Part shown: piece after piece, positions 1 to 9,947 of the stretch
Numbering within the stretch: the stretch's first letter is position 1
How the letters are laid out: each line of letters opens with the position of its first letter
DNA from: Polaribacter sp. Z022
GTDB lineage: Bacteria > Bacteroidota > Bacteroidia > Flavobacteriales > Flavobacteriaceae
Direction: 5' to 3'
NCBI RefSeq assembly: GCF_023555495.1
Contig: NZ_JALCZO010000003.1
Span: 124,001-188,000 of the forward strand
DNA: 64,000 bases
Translations under genes and position numbers: made by a program
Notes under the pieces: model-generated
Databases searched by the model: none
What the model saw: only the letters and a program-made list of their open reading frames with translations
Told to the model about the DNA's origin: nothing

Positions 1-533
1 TTGTATAAATGAAATTTAGGACGCATATCTATTGGCGAACTCAAATACTCATCACCCTCTAAAACAATAAAATCATTTTCTTCTGTTAAATGAACCATCG
101 TTTCAAAACCTTCTAATTGTGCTCCTACCATATAATCTACTTCTTTTTCATGGTATTTTAACACATGTAAAATCATAGAAGTTATAGTAGTTTTTCCATG
201 AGAACCTCCAATAACTACTCTTGTTTTATCTTTAGATTGCTCATATAAAAATTCGGGATAAGAATAAATTTTTAATCCTAATTCTTGTGCTTTTAACAAT
301 TCTGGATTGTCTTTTTTAGCATGCATTCCTAAAATAATTACATCTAAATTAGAAGATATTTTTTCTGGAAACCACCCAAATTCTACAGGTAATAACCCAT
401 ACTTTTCTAAACGAGATTTAGAAGGATCATGAATTGTATCATCACTTCCAGAAATTTGGTATCCTTTTTGGTGTAAAGCAATTGCTAAGTTGTGCATTGC
501 ACTTCCACCAATAGCAATAAAATGAATTTTCAT
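1..533 (-). CDS. mpl: Mur ligase family protein, Mpl-like (3' part outside window)
   Basis: The ATG is at 531-533 and the frame stays open to the window edge, giving the first 177 residues. A Rossmann-like start (MKIHFIAIGGSAMHNLA) is followed by the ATP-binding P-loop GGSHGKTT at residues 109-116 and by LEGDEYL around 158-164. The MurC-like fold with MHNLAIAL and GDEYL resembles UDP-N-acetylmuramate:L-alanyl-gamma-D-glutamyl-meso-diaminopimelate ligase, which recycles murein tripeptide in the cytoplasm, rather than MurC proper. It is divergent from the A2M gene; the gap between them is about 160 bp. MurC remains the alternative, because the substrate-determining C-terminal domain is not in the window. 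Confidence 0.8.
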   Translation of the reverse strand, partial: MKIHFIAIGGSAMHNLAIALHQKGYQISGSDDTIHDPSKSRLEKYGLLPVEFGWFPEKISSNLDVIILGMHAKKDNPELLKAQELGLKIYSYPEFLYEQSKDKTRVVIGGSHGKTTITSMILHVLKYHEKEVDYMVGAQLEGFETMVHLTEENDFIVLEGDEYLSSPIDMRPKFHLY

Positions 534-692
534 TTAACAAAATTTTAAAAAGTAAAAATACAAAAGCTTTGTACAATATAAAGTATCTTTAGAACGAAAC
601 TCAATTAAAAAATAGTTTTATGCAGTGTAACAACTCATTAACTTTTTTAAGATTGATATACATGTGCTTTAAAAGCATAAAATTTATTGATT

Positions 693-3600
693 ATGAAAAA
701 AATTACAACAACTTTATTAATGATTATAGCATTCTCTTCTTTATCTAAAGCTCAAAACACCTTTAAAGGCCTTTGGTTAGAAGTTGAAAAACTAGAAGTT
801 GAAAACTTACCTAAATCTGCTTTAACAATTGTAGATAATATTTATTTAAAAGCAGAGAAAGCAAAAAACACTCCACAAATTATTAAAGCACTTTTTTATA
901 AAAGTAAATTTTCTATCATTTTAGAAGAAGATGCACAATTAAAAATTATAAATAATTTTAAAAAGCACATTTCTACAAGTAAATTTCCTACTAAAAATGT
1001 TTTAGAAAACGTTTTAGCCAATTTATATTGGCAATATTTTACTCAAAATAGATATAAATTTTACAAAAGAACTAAAACCAATAAAAAAATAAATAATAAC
1101 GATTTTAGAACTTGGGATTTAGATACTTTGTTTGAAGAAATTCATTGTCATTTTAATAACTCTTTACAGAATTCAGAATTACTACAAAAAACAAGTATTC
1201 ATGATTTTTCTGACATATTAAATATTCAAAAAGACACAAAAAAATACAGACCCACTTTATACGATTTCTTAGCAAACAATGCTTTAGAGTTTTATAAATC
1301 CTCAGAAACATCAATTACAAGACCTTCTTACAGATTTAAAATTGATAATCCTTCTTTTTTAAGTGATTACAAATCTTTTTCTAAGCTAAATCTTGTAACA
1401 AAAGATAAACTGTCTTTACAATTCCATGCTTTAAAAATCTATCAAAAATTAATTCAATTTCATTTAAAAGAAAATAACTTAAATGCTTTGGTTGATATTG
1501 ATATTCACAGATTAAAATTTGTACATCAAAATGCAACTTTTAATAATAAAGAAACTGTATTTCTAGCAACCTTAAACTCATCAAAAAACAAATTTGATAA
1601 AAATGAAGTTAGCGGAATTTATGCTTTTGAAATCGCTAAAATTCACAGAAACAAAACAGAAAACAAACTTGCAATTTCTATCTGTGATAAAATAATTAAA
1701 CAATTCCCCAAAAGTATAGGTGCAAAAAACTGTACAATTCTTAAGAATCAAATTGAAGAAAAATCGCTTTCTATTACTGCAGAAAAACACATTCCTATTA
1801 ACACAAATTCTTTGTTATTAGTAAATTATAAAAACATTAATAAACTTTATTTCAGTGCTTACAAAGTAACTTCTAAACAAATAAAAGCTCTTAACAAACT
1901 TTATAAGCAAGAAGAAAAAATCAAAATGATTTCTTCTCTAAATAAAACGCATAATTGGAAATCAACGTTAAGAAATGAAAAAGACTATTTACAACACACA
2001 ACAGAAATAATTCTTCCAAAATTTGAAAATGGTGAGTATTTAATTGTTACCTCAGAAAATGAAGAATTAAAAGAAGGTTTTATTTACGGAACAACTTTTA
2101 TACAAGCAACAAACTTAACTCTGATAGAAAATAGTTTTAATGACAAACATAATTATCAAATAGTAAATAGAAATAATGGTAAACCTGTTAAAAAGGCTAC
2201 TATTAACCTAAAAAACAATAGTAATCATGAGGATACTTACATTAATAAAACCTTAATTACTAACAAAAATGGATTTGCATCTTTTAAAAACAGAAAATAT
2301 TATAATAATGTAGAAATTACTGTAAAAACTAAAAATGATATTGCAACATTTGGCAACTATTATCTTTCAAAAAATTACTCTTATAACAGAAATAGAAATA
2401 AATATGCTGAAAATAAAACGTTTTTATTTACAGACAGAAGCATTTATAGACCAGGACAAACAATATATTTTAAAGGTATTGCCATAGAAACTCATAAAGG
2501 AAAATCTACAATTGTAACTAATCAAAATGTAACAATTAGCTTAAAAGATGTTAACAGACAAGAGATAAAAGAACTAGAATTAAAAACAAACGAGTTTGGT
2601 TCATTTACTGGAGAATTTATTATTCCAAATAATGGATTAACAGGTAATTTTATACTAGAAAGCAATTTAGATTTTTTTACAAATTCTATATATATTTCTG
2701 TTGAAGAATATAAAAGACCAAAATTTAACTCAGATTTTAAACCAATTACAGATAGCTATAAACTAAACGATTCTATAACAGTAAATGGTTTTGCTAAAGC
2801 TTTTTCTGGCGCAAATATTACAGATGCCACTGTAGTTTATAGAGTTTACAGAAAAGTACAATACCCAAGTTGGTTTTATTGGAGAAAACCTAATTTTATT
2901 TCTACTGCCCAAGAAATAACTCATGGTGAAACTATAACAAATGAAAAAGGAGAATTCGATATTATCTTTAAAGCAATTCCTGATGAAAGTGTTTCAAAAG
3001 AAAACTTACCTGTTTTTACTTATGAAATCACTGCAGATGTAACTGATATAAATGGTGAAACAAGAAGTGCTAAAACAGATGTGAAAATTGGCTATCATAG
3101 CTTACTTGCTACTATTTTAATTGATGACAAAATTGATAAAACAAAAAAAGAAACAACTTTAAAAATAGATACAAAAAACTTAAATAAAGAGTTTGTGCCT
3201 GCAAAAGGTAACATCAAAATATACAAATTACAAGCTCCCAAAAAGCCTTTAAGAAAAAGACCTTGGGCAATACCAGATTATCAAGATATTTCAGAAAATG
3301 AGTTTAGAAAATTGTTTCCTCATGAAGTTTATACTAAAAATGAATCTGATGAAAGTAATTGGATAAAAGGAAATCTAGTTTTTAATACAGAATTTAATAC
3401 CGAAAATTCTAAAGAGGTAATTTTAAAAAATACTAACAAATGGATTTCAGGAAAATACATAGTTGTTTTAGAAAGTGAAGATAAATTTGGACAAAAAGTA
3501 AAAGATGAACAACGATTTTTACTTTATTCCGTTAAAGAAAAAAAGATAACAGACAATAAACTTTTTACTATAAATACAGATAAAACACTCTATAAAATTG

Positions 3601-6600
3601 GTGATGAAGTTGAATTAACAATTGGCTCTGCTTCAAAAGATATTTCTGTAACAGTTCAAATAGAAAAAAATCATAAAATTATTGAAACTTGTTTATTTAT
3701 ATTAAACAACAATACAAAAACCATAAAAATACCTGTAGAAAAAGAAGATTTAGGTGGTTTTGCTGTTAAATACCACTATGTAAATTATAATTATTTTAAT
3801 AGTGGAACCTTGTTAATTAATGTTCCTGAAAAAATAGAAACAATAAATATTGAAACTAATATTTTTAGAGATAAATTACAACCAGGTGAAGATGAAACTT
3901 GGAGTTTCACTATAAAAAATGATAAAAACAATGCTATTGCTGCAGAAGTTTTAGCATCTATTTATGATGCTTCTTTAGATGCTTTTACATCTCATAATTG
4001 GTATTTTAATCCAATAAAACCTAAATCAACTTACTATTCTTATGCTGTTAGTAATGCTTATAAAAGTTTTAAAACTACAAAGTTTAACATTTTAAATAAT
4101 CGAAAAAGACATTATGGTTTTTTTGAAAATTCTTATAATTCTTATAATTGGTTTGGGTTTTCATTAAATGGTAACAGATGGCAGTATCAACAATATTTAA
4201 GAGAAACTGAAAGAAAAATAAATAGATCTAGAAAAGATTTTGATGGTTTACTAACAGGTTTTGTTGCAGATAATGATGGAAATCCATTACCTGGTGTTTC
4301 AATAGTTATTAAGGATACTAAATTTGGAACTGAAACAGATTTTGATGGTAATTATTCAATTAAAATTAAAAAAGGAGACGTCTTAATTTTTCGTTATTTA
4401 GGATATAAACCTAACTTATTTACAATAAATGATCAAACAAATTTAGATGTTGCATTAGAAGAAGATTCAAATCAATTAGATGAAGTGGTTGTAGTTGGTT
4501 ATGGAACATCTAGAAAAAAAAGAAAAGCAAGTAGGATAGCAAGAACTTTAAAAGGTAAAGCTGCAGGAGTTCAAAAAATGATGGTTGCAGATTCTAAAAC
4601 ATTTGAAGTTGAAGAAACTATTATAGAATCTACAGAAACTGATGAAAGTGATCTTTTTGAGTATGAAGATGAGTTAAAGACTTCTTTAAATGGTATTAAA
4701 GCACGTAAAAACTTTAACGAAACAGCCTTCTTTTTTCCTCAATTAAGAACAGATAAAGACGGTAAAGTTAGTTTTTCTTTTACAATGCCAGAAGCATTAA
4801 CAAGATGGAAATTACAACTTTTAGCACATACTAAAGAGTTAAAATCTAGTACAAAAACATTACAAACTGTTACTCAAAAAGAGTTAATGATAGTTCCAAA
4901 TGCACCAAGATTTTTAAGAGAAGGAGATAAAATTACTTTGAGTGCAAAAATTACCAATCTAACAAACAACACTTTAAGTGGATTTGCAAAATTAATTTTA
5001 AATGATGCAATTACAGGAAAAGAAATTAATACTGAATTAGATAATTTAAATTCTAATAAAAACTTTACAGTTGACAAAGAAGGAAATACAAATGTTTCTT
5101 GGCAATTATCAATTCCAGAAACTGTGCAGGCTGTTCAATATAAAATTGTAGCAAAAGCTGGTGATTTTTCTGATGGAGAACAAAATGTTTTACCAGTTTT
5201 ATCTAACAGAATGTTGGTTACAGAAACATTACCAATGTGGATTCGCTCTAATCAAACCAAAACTTTTACGTTAGATAAGTTAAAAAACAATACTTCTTCA
5301 ACATTAAAAAATCATAAGTTAACGTTAGAAATGACATCTAACCCTGTTTGGTATGCAATTCAGTCTTTACCTTATTTAATGGAGTATCCTTATGAATGTG
5401 CAGAACAAACCTTTTCTAGATATTATGCAAATACTTTGGCAAGTTTTGTAGCAAATTCAAACCCTAGAATTCAAGAAGTATTTAATACTTGGAAATCTTC
5501 AGATGCATTGTTATCTAATTTAGAAAAAAATCAAGAATTAAAATCTTTAATTATTCAAGAAACTCCTTGGTTAAGAGATGCACAATCAGAAACAGAACAA
5601 AAGAAAAGAATTGCTTTATTATTCGATTTAAATAAAATGAAAAATGAGCAAGATAAAGCCATCAATAAATTAAAAGATATTCAAATGAATTCTGGTGGAT
5701 TTCCTTGGTTTAAAGGAAGTAGATATCCAAGTACATTTATTACTCAACATATTGCAACAGGTTTTGGTCATCTACAAAAATTAGGTGTTACAAACTTTGA
5801 CAATTCAACTCAAAAAATGATTAAAAAATCTGTTCACTTTTTAGATAATGAACTGGTAAAACAATACAATAAATTGTTAGAAAGAGCTTCCGAAATCAAA
5901 GAAATAGCTAAAACCAAGAAAAAAGGAGAAAAAGCTTACAGAGATTATTTGGCAAAAAACAACTTAGATTATTTTAACATTCAGTATTTATATATGCGTA
6001 GTTTTTATACTGATTTAGCAATGAATAATGATGTAAAAAGTGCAGTTAGTTACTATCAAAATCAAACAGAAAAATATTGGAACGATTACAATTTATATGC
6101 TAAAGGACAAATTGCATTGTCTTTATTTAGAAGTGATAAAAAACAAACATCAAACAAAATTTTAAAGTCGTTAAAAGAAAATAGTATTACTTCTGATGAA
6201 TTAGGAATGTACTGGAAATCTAATACAGCTGGTTACTATTATTATCAAGCACCAATAGAAACCCAAGCTTTACTAATTGAAACTTTTTCTGAAATAGAAA
6301 ACGATACTAAAACCATAGATAATTTAAAAGTTTGGTTACTTAAAAACAAGCAAACTAATAGATGGAAAACCACCAAAGCAACCACAGAGGCTGTTTATGC
6401 TTTATTGTTAAATGGAAGCGATTGGATTTCAGTTACTGAAATGGTAGACATTCAATTAGGAAATCAGAAAATAAATCCTTTAGAAATGAAAGATGTAAAA
6501 GTTGAAGCTGGATCTGGCTATTTTAAAACTTCTTGGAATGGAAATGATATTAAAAAAGAAATGGCTAATGTAACCATCAATAAAAAAGGAAATGGAATTG

Positions 6601-7082
6601 CTTGGGGAAGCTTGTATTGGCAATATTTTGAAGATTTAGACAAAATTACATCTGCAGAAACACCTCTTAAATTAAATAAAAAACTATTCTTAAAAGTTAA
6701 TTCTGATAAAGGCAAAACACTAAAAGAAATTACGGATAAATCTCAACTAAAAGTTGGCGATTTAATTACAGTTCGTATAGAATTAAGAAGTGATAGAAAC
6801 ATGGAATTCATTCATATGAAAGACATGAGAGCTTCAGGTGTAGAGCCTGTAAATGTTCTTTCTAAATACAAATGGCAAGACAATTTGGGTTATTATGAAA
6901 GTACTAAAGATGCTGCAACCAATTTCTTTTTTGATCGTTTACCAAAAGGAGTTTATGTGTTTGAATATGATGTTCGAGTAAATAATGCAGGTAATTTTAG
7001 TAATGGAATAACAACAATACAAAGTATGTATGCACCAGAATTTAGTAGTCATTCAAAAGGTGTAAGAATACAAGTAAAATAA
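693..7082 (+). CDS. Alpha-2-macroglobulin family protein with inserted carboxypeptidase-regulatory/TonB-plug-like segment
   Basis: The protein has 2129 residues. A TTG lies 6 bp upstream in frame, but the ATG at 693 starts a clean signal peptide (MKKITTTLLMIIAFSSLSKA). Bacterial A2Ms are periplasmic or outer-membrane-associated proteins thought to trap proteases by a bait-and-thioester mechanism. Visible parts are MG/MG2-like beta domains (about 360-1150), the bait-region domain start FFFPQLRTDKDG near 1343, the thioester motif CAEQ at 1569-1572 (Cys and Gln both present), and an alpha-helical thioester domain to about 1900. At about 1184-1290 there is an insertion with a carboxypeptidase-D-regulatory-like fold (GNPLPGVSIVIKDT) followed by DEVVVVGYGT and an LKGKAAGVQ segment. 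That arrangement is normally the N-terminus of SusC-type TonB receptors. No beta-barrel follows, so this is not a transporter. No pbpC neighbour is seen. Confidence 0.9.
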   Translation: MKKITTTLLMIIAFSSLSKAQNTFKGLWLEVEKLEVENLPKSALTIVDNIYLKAEKAKNTPQIIKALFYKSKFSIILEEDAQLKIINNFKKHISTSKFPTKNVLENVLANLYWQYFTQNRYKFYKRTKTNKKINNNDFRTWDLDTLFEEIHCHFNNSLQNSELLQKTSIHDFSDILNIQKDTKKYRPTLYDFLANNALEFYKSSETSITRPSYRFKIDNPSFLSDYKSFSKLNLVTKDKLSLQFHALKIYQKLIQFHLKENNLNALVDIDIHRLKFVHQNATFNNKETVFLATLNSSKNKFDKNEVSGIYAFEIAKIHRNKTENKLAISICDKIIKQFPKSIGAKNCTILKNQIEEKSLSITAEKHIPINTNSLLLVNYKNINKLYFSAYKVTSKQIKALNKLYKQEEKIKMISSLNKTHNWKSTLRNEKDYLQHTTEIILPKFENGEYLIVTSENEELKEGFIYGTTFIQATNLTLIENSFNDKHNYQIVNRNNGKPVKKATINLKNNSNHEDTYINKTLITNKNGFASFKNRKYYNNVEITVKTKNDIATFGNYYLSKNYSYNRNRNKYAENKTFLFTDRSIYRPGQTIYFKGIAIETHKGKSTIVTNQNVTISLKDVNRQEIKELELKTNEFGSFTGEFIIPNNGLTGNFILESNLDFFTNSIYISVEEYKRPKFNSDFKPITDSYKLNDSITVNGFAKAFSGANITDATVVYRVYRKVQYPSWFYWRKPNFISTAQEITHGETITNEKGEFDIIFKAIPDESVSKENLPVFTYEITADVTDINGETRSAKTDVKIGYHSLLATILIDDKIDKTKKETTLKIDTKNLNKEFVPAKGNIKIYKLQAPKKPLRKRPWAIPDYQDISENEFRKLFPHEVYTKNESDESNWIKGNLVFNTEFNTENSKEVILKNTNKWISGKYIVVLESEDKFGQKVKDEQRFLLYSVKEKKITDNKLFTINTDKTLYKIGDEVELTIGSASKDISVTVQIEKNHKIIETCLFILNNNTKTIKIPVEKEDLGGFAVKYHYVNYNYFNSGTLLINVPEKIETINIETNIFRDKLQPGEDETWSFTIKNDKNNAIAAEVLASIYDASLDAFTSHNWYFNPIKPKSTYYSYAVSNAYKSFKTTKFNILNNRKRHYGFFENSYNSYNWFGFSLNGNRWQYQQYLRETERKINRSRKDFDGLLTGFVADNDGNPLPGVSIVIKDTKFGTETDFDGNYSIKIKKGDVLIFRYLGYKPNLFTINDQTNLDVALEEDSNQLDEVVVVGYGTSRKKRKASRIARTLKGKAAGVQKMMVADSKTFEVEETIIESTETDESDLFEYEDELKTSLNGIKARKNFNETAFFFPQLRTDKDGKVSFSFTMPEALTRWKLQLLAHTKELKSSTKTLQTVTQKELMIVPNAPRFLREGDKITLSAKITNLTNNTLSGFAKLILNDAITGKEINTELDNLNSNKNFTVDKEGNTNVSWQLSIPETVQAVQYKIVAKAGDFSDGEQNVLPVLSNRMLVTETLPMWIRSNQTKTFTLDKLKNNTSSTLKNHKLTLEMTSNPVWYAIQSLPYLMEYPYECAEQTFSRYYANTLASFVANSNPRIQEVFNTWKSSDALLSNLEKNQELKSLIIQETPWLRDAQSETEQKKRIALLFDLNKMKNEQDKAINKLKDIQMNSGGFPWFKGSRYPSTFITQHIATGFGHLQKLGVTNFDNSTQKMIKKSVHFLDNELVKQYNKLLERASEIKEIAKTKKKGEKAYRDYLAKNNLDYFNIQYLYMRSFYTDLAMNNDVKSAVSYYQNQTEKYWNDYNLYAKGQIALSLFRSDKKQTSNKILKSLKENSITSDELGMYWKSNTAGYYYYQAPIETQALLIETFSEIENDTKTIDNLKVWLLKNKQTNRWKTTKATTEAVYALLLNGSDWISVTEMVDIQLGNQKINPLEMKDVKVEAGSGYFKTSWNGNDIKKEMANVTINKKGNGIAWGSLYWQYFEDLDKITSAETPLKLNKKLFLKVNSDKGKTLKEITDKSQLKVGDLITVRIELRSDRNMEFIHMKDMRASGVEPVNVLSKYKWQDNLGYYESTKDAATNFFFDRLPKGVYVFEYDVRVNNAGNFSNGITTIQSMYAPEFSSHSKGVRIQVK

Positions 7083-7118
7083 AAAAATGTAATTTTGTTT
7101 AAAATAAAAATTTAAAAA

Positions 7119-7565
7119 ATGAAAAAAGTATTATTAGTATTTAGCTTATTTTTAGCTGCAACATTTTCTGCAAATGCCCAAGAAATATCAGACAATGCAA
7201 TTGGATTACGTTTTAGTGGTGGAAATGGTGCTGGTGCAGAAATTTCTTATCAAAAAGCATTGGGTGATAATAATCGATTAGAAATTGATTTAGGTTTAGC
7301 TAATGAATTCAGTAATTTTAAAGCTACAGGATTATATCAATGGGTCTGGAATTTAGAAAACAATTTTAATTGGTATGCTGGTGCTGGTGCAGGATTGGTT
7401 TCTGCAAGTGGAACTGGTATTTATGGAAGTGGTGTTATTGGTATTGAATATAGTTTTGATGAACCTATATTAATATCTATTGATTATAGACCAGAAATTG
7501 GTATTGCTGGTGGTTTAGACGGATTAAACTCTAATATTGCTTTAGCTGTAAGATATCAATTCTAG
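7119..7565 (+). CDS. Small exported, probably outer-membrane beta-barrel-like protein
   Basis: The protein has 148 residues with a clear signal peptide (MKKVLLVFSLFLAATFSANAQ). The mature part is Gly- and aromatic-rich with alternating polar and hydrophobic strands (SYQKALGDNNRLEIDLGL, YQWVWNLENNFNWYAGAG) and ends in VRYQF, a C-terminal aromatic typical of small outer-membrane barrels. It begins 36 bp after the A2M stop, so it may be co-transcribed, and it ends at a bidirectional hairpin. I do not recognise a named family. A small OmpA/OmpW-like barrel is an inference from composition only. Confidence 0.75.
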   Translation: MKKVLLVFSLFLAATFSANAQEISDNAIGLRFSGGNGAGAEISYQKALGDNNRLEIDLGLANEFSNFKATGLYQWVWNLENNFNWYAGAGAGLVSASGTGIYGSGVIGIEYSFDEPILISIDYRPEIGIAGGLDGLNSNIALAVRYQF

Positions 7566-7585
7566 AAATATATTAAAAAAATAAC

Positions 7586-7615
7586 AAATCCTCTAAATTA
7601 ATTTTTAGAGGATTT
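7586..7615. terminator. Bidirectional hairpin terminator
   Basis: A 12-bp stem, AAATCCTCTAAA (7586-7597) with TTTAGAGGATTT (7604-7615), is followed on the plus strand by a run of T. It lies between convergent genes, and its right arm is inside the 3' end of the TfoX-like gene. Confidence 0.75.
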
Positions 7616-7954
7616 CTTTTTTTTACTTGCTTTTGCTAACGGATTAAAGTCTAATGCCAATTGCAACCAATAATATAAATTTTCATCTAAATCTATAGCT
7701 TCATCATTTAAATACACAAAGCCTTTCATTGTTTTTTTGGTAAAATCCATACTTGTACAACCTTCTTTTCTTAAAGATTCGTCGTAAATATCTGGATTTA
7801 TTCTAGCCATAATTTGGTCTTTCATTACCCCCACACACATCTTATCATCAACCATAAAAACCAATCCTCCAAACATTTTTTTTGCAAGAAAATGAATGCT
7901 TTTTTCTCTAAAAAATTGAGAGACTCTATCAGCTAAAAACTCAGAAAAAGCCAT
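7598..7954 (-). CDS. TfoX/Sxy N-terminal domain protein
   Basis: The protein has 118 residues. The pattern KKMFGGLVFMVDDKMCVGVMKD near residues 25-46, then an Arg-Ile segment (MARINP), is the TfoX N-terminal fold. In gamma-proteobacteria Sxy/TfoX activates competence genes. The stand-alone N-domain proteins of Bacteroidota are of unknown function, so competence should not be assumed. The C-terminus is a Lys/Ser-rich tail (KKKKSSKN). The start overlaps the stop of the upstream M28 peptidase by one base, which suggests a two-gene operon. Confidence 0.85.
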   Translation of the reverse strand: MAFSEFLADRVSQFFREKSIHFLAKKMFGGLVFMVDDKMCVGVMKDQIMARINPDIYDESLRKEGCTSMDFTKKTMKGFVYLNDEAIDLDENLYYWLQLALDFNPLAKASKKKKSSKN

Positions 7955-8952
7955 TATGTTCTAGTTGCTTTTTTTTCTTCTAAAACTACTCTAGTTGGTG
8001 TATCTTTTCCGCTAATAATACTTTCTGTTCCTTTTGCTACAGCTTTAATAGTTTCGGTTACCACAGTCATATTTAAAGTTGCTGCTTCATCAGAAGCTTT
8101 ATGGTAATCTTTATCTGTATCTATTGGTGAAGTAGAAAAAGTATGAGAAGGCACACCTAATCTTGCTAAAGAAGCATTATCAGACCTAAAAAATAAATTA
8201 AATTTCACATAAGGATCAGGATGTAAAGCATAACCAGAACCTTCTAAATTCTTTTGTACAATCTTACCAAAGTCTGAACGTTCAAAACCTGTTAACCAAG
8301 CTGTATTTGGACCAAAACTTGGTGTTTTACCAATCATTTCTAAGTTAATACCTGCAACAAATTTAGAAGCATCTATTCCTTTTCCAAAATGAGTAGAACC
8401 TATTAAACCCATTTCTTCTCCTGTAAATGCTACAAAAAGAATGGTTCTTTCATTATTTCCTTTTGCTTTAAAATATTCTGCCAAAGTTAACACTCCTGTA
8501 ACTCCAGAAGCATCATCATTTGCACCATTATAAATACTATCTAATTGTCCTTCTTTTTTTCTAATTCCTAAATGATCATAATGAGCAGAAACAACTACAA
8601 TTTCATCTTTTTTACTTTTTCCTTCTAATACACCAATAATATTACTTGTTGTTATCTCTTTTTTAGATCTTCTATCTGTAAACGTAAATGTTTGTCTATA
8701 ATCATTTAACGTATCATAAGTGCTTAAACCTATTCTTTTAAATTCGTTTTCAATATATTTTGCAGCCTTTTCAATTCCTGGAGTACCAGTTCTTCTTCCT
8801 TCCATATCATCATCAGCCAAAGTGTATAAATGCTTTTTAACAGTTACAGAATCTATAGTTGCTTCTTTTTTTATTACTGTATTCTTTTCTGAATTAGTTT
8901 TGCAAGAAAAAACAACTGCAGACATTAAAATTATAGTGAATATTTTTTTCAT
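7954..8952 (-). CDS. M28 family metallopeptidase, lipoprotein
   Basis: The protein has 332 residues. Signal peptide II ends in VVFSC with lipid-attachment Cys17. Di-zinc peptidase motifs appear in order: HYDHLG (124-129), NDDASG (145-150), catalytic EE at 179-180, Glu in NLEMIG (about 205), and His in the late YHKASDEA motif. M28 enzymes are aminopeptidases that remove N-terminal residues; here the enzyme is envelope-anchored and probably scavenges peptides. It is the first gene of a pair with the TfoX-like gene. Confidence 0.9.
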   Translation of the reverse strand: MKKIFTIILMSAVVFSCKTNSEKNTVIKKEATIDSVTVKKHLYTLADDDMEGRRTGTPGIEKAAKYIENEFKRIGLSTYDTLNDYRQTFTFTDRRSKKEITTSNIIGVLEGKSKKDEIVVVSAHYDHLGIRKKEGQLDSIYNGANDDASGVTGVLTLAEYFKAKGNNERTILFVAFTGEEMGLIGSTHFGKGIDASKFVAGINLEMIGKTPSFGPNTAWLTGFERSDFGKIVQKNLEGSGYALHPDPYVKFNLFFRSDNASLARLGVPSHTFSTSPIDTDKDYHKASDEAATLNMTVVTETIKAVAKGTESIISGKDTPTRVVLEEKKATRT

Positions 8953-9032
8953 TTTATTTGGTTTTAAAGGCTAAATATAGCTAATTAATTGAAAAGAGAC
9001 TTCTAAACTTTGTTTAGAAAACATTTGAAACT

Positions 9033-9058
9033 GTCATTCTGAACTTGATTCAGAATCT
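9033..9058. repeat. Dispersed intergenic repeat fragment (GTCATTCTGAAC type)
   Basis: The stretch begins GTCATTCTGAACTTG and ends CAGAATCT. It is the core of a short repeat that I recognise from intergenic regions of many Bacteroidota. It contains the small inverted repeat TTCTGAA/TTCAGAA and lies between the M28 gene and kdsA. Confidence 0.55.
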
Positions 9059-9114
9059 AAAATTCAAACGTTTTTAACGTTTAATTTTTCGTATTTTCGC
9101 ATAAAATTTTACAA

Positions 9115-9933
9115 ATGGATTTATCTCTTATACCAAATATAAAACATACAGATTCTAATAATTTCTTTTTACTTGCTGGTCCTTGTGCTATAGAAGGAGA
9201 AGAAATGGCTTTAAGGATTGCTGAAAAAGTAATTTCAATTACCGATAAATTAGAAATTCCTTATATTTTTAAAGGTAGTTTTAAAAAAGCAAACAGAAGT
9301 AGAATTGATAGTTTTACAGGTATTGGAGACGAAAAAGCTTTAAAAATTTTACGCAAAGTTTCAGAAACTTTTAACGTACCAACTGTTACAGATATTCACG
9401 AAGTTTCAGATGCTGCAAAAGCTGCAAAATATGTAGATGTTTTGCAGATTCCTGCTTTTTTAGTTCGTCAAACAGATTTAGTAGTAGCTGCTGCAAAAAC
9501 AGGTAAAGTTGTCAACTTAAAAAAAGGACAATTTATGAGTCCAGATGCCATGAAACATGCTGTACAAAAAGTAAAAGATGCTGGTTCTGAAAAAGCGTGG
9601 ATCACAGACAGAGGTACCATGTTTGGTTACCAAGACATGATTGTAGATTTTAGAGGAATTCCAGAAATGAGAGCCTTTGCTCCTACAGTTTTAGATGTAA
9701 CCCATTCTTTACAACAACCAAATCAATCTGCAGGTGTTACTGGTGGTAGACCAGAAATGATTGAAACAATTGCAAGAGCTGGAGTTGTAAATAATGTAGA
9801 TGGTTTATTTATAGAAACTCATTTTGACCCTGCAAATGCAAAATCTGATGGCGCAAATATGTTACATTTAGACAATTTAGAAAGTTTGTTAACAAACTTA
9901 GTTACTATTAGAAAAACGATTAATAAATTATAA
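9115..9933 (+). CDS. kdsA: 3-deoxy-8-phosphooctulonate (KDO-8-P) synthase
   Basis: The protein has 272 residues, a full-length match for KdsA. It condenses phosphoenolpyruvate with D-arabinose 5-phosphate to form KDO-8-P, the first committed step of KDO synthesis for lipopolysaccharide. Diagnostic motifs are LAGPCAIEG near residue 21, FKGSFKKANRSR near 52-63, ITDRGTMFGYQD, the VTHSLQQPN loop, and a late THFDPANAKSDGAN motif. It is a stand-alone gene ended by a strong hairpin at 10059-10090. The -7-like box upstream (TATTTTCG) has one mismatch. Confidence 0.97.
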   Translation: MDLSLIPNIKHTDSNNFFLLAGPCAIEGEEMALRIAEKVISITDKLEIPYIFKGSFKKANRSRIDSFTGIGDEKALKILRKVSETFNVPTVTDIHEVSDAAKAAKYVDVLQIPAFLVRQTDLVVAAAKTGKVVNLKKGQFMSPDAMKHAVQKVKDAGSEKAWITDRGTMFGYQDMIVDFRGIPEMRAFAPTVLDVTHSLQQPNQSAGVTGGRPEMIETIARAGVVNNVDGLFIETHFDPANAKSDGANMLHLDNLESLLTNLVTIRKTINKL

Positions 9934-9947
9934 AAAATAGATTTTTT

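Noticed and set aside
687..692. TTG start 6 bp upstream of the A2M ATG
   Set aside because: The ATG at 693 gives a standard signal peptide; the TTG has no support.
4245..4570. A2M read as a TonB-dependent receptor
   Set aside because: Only the regulatory and plug-like motifs are present; no beta-barrel follows and A2M domains resume.
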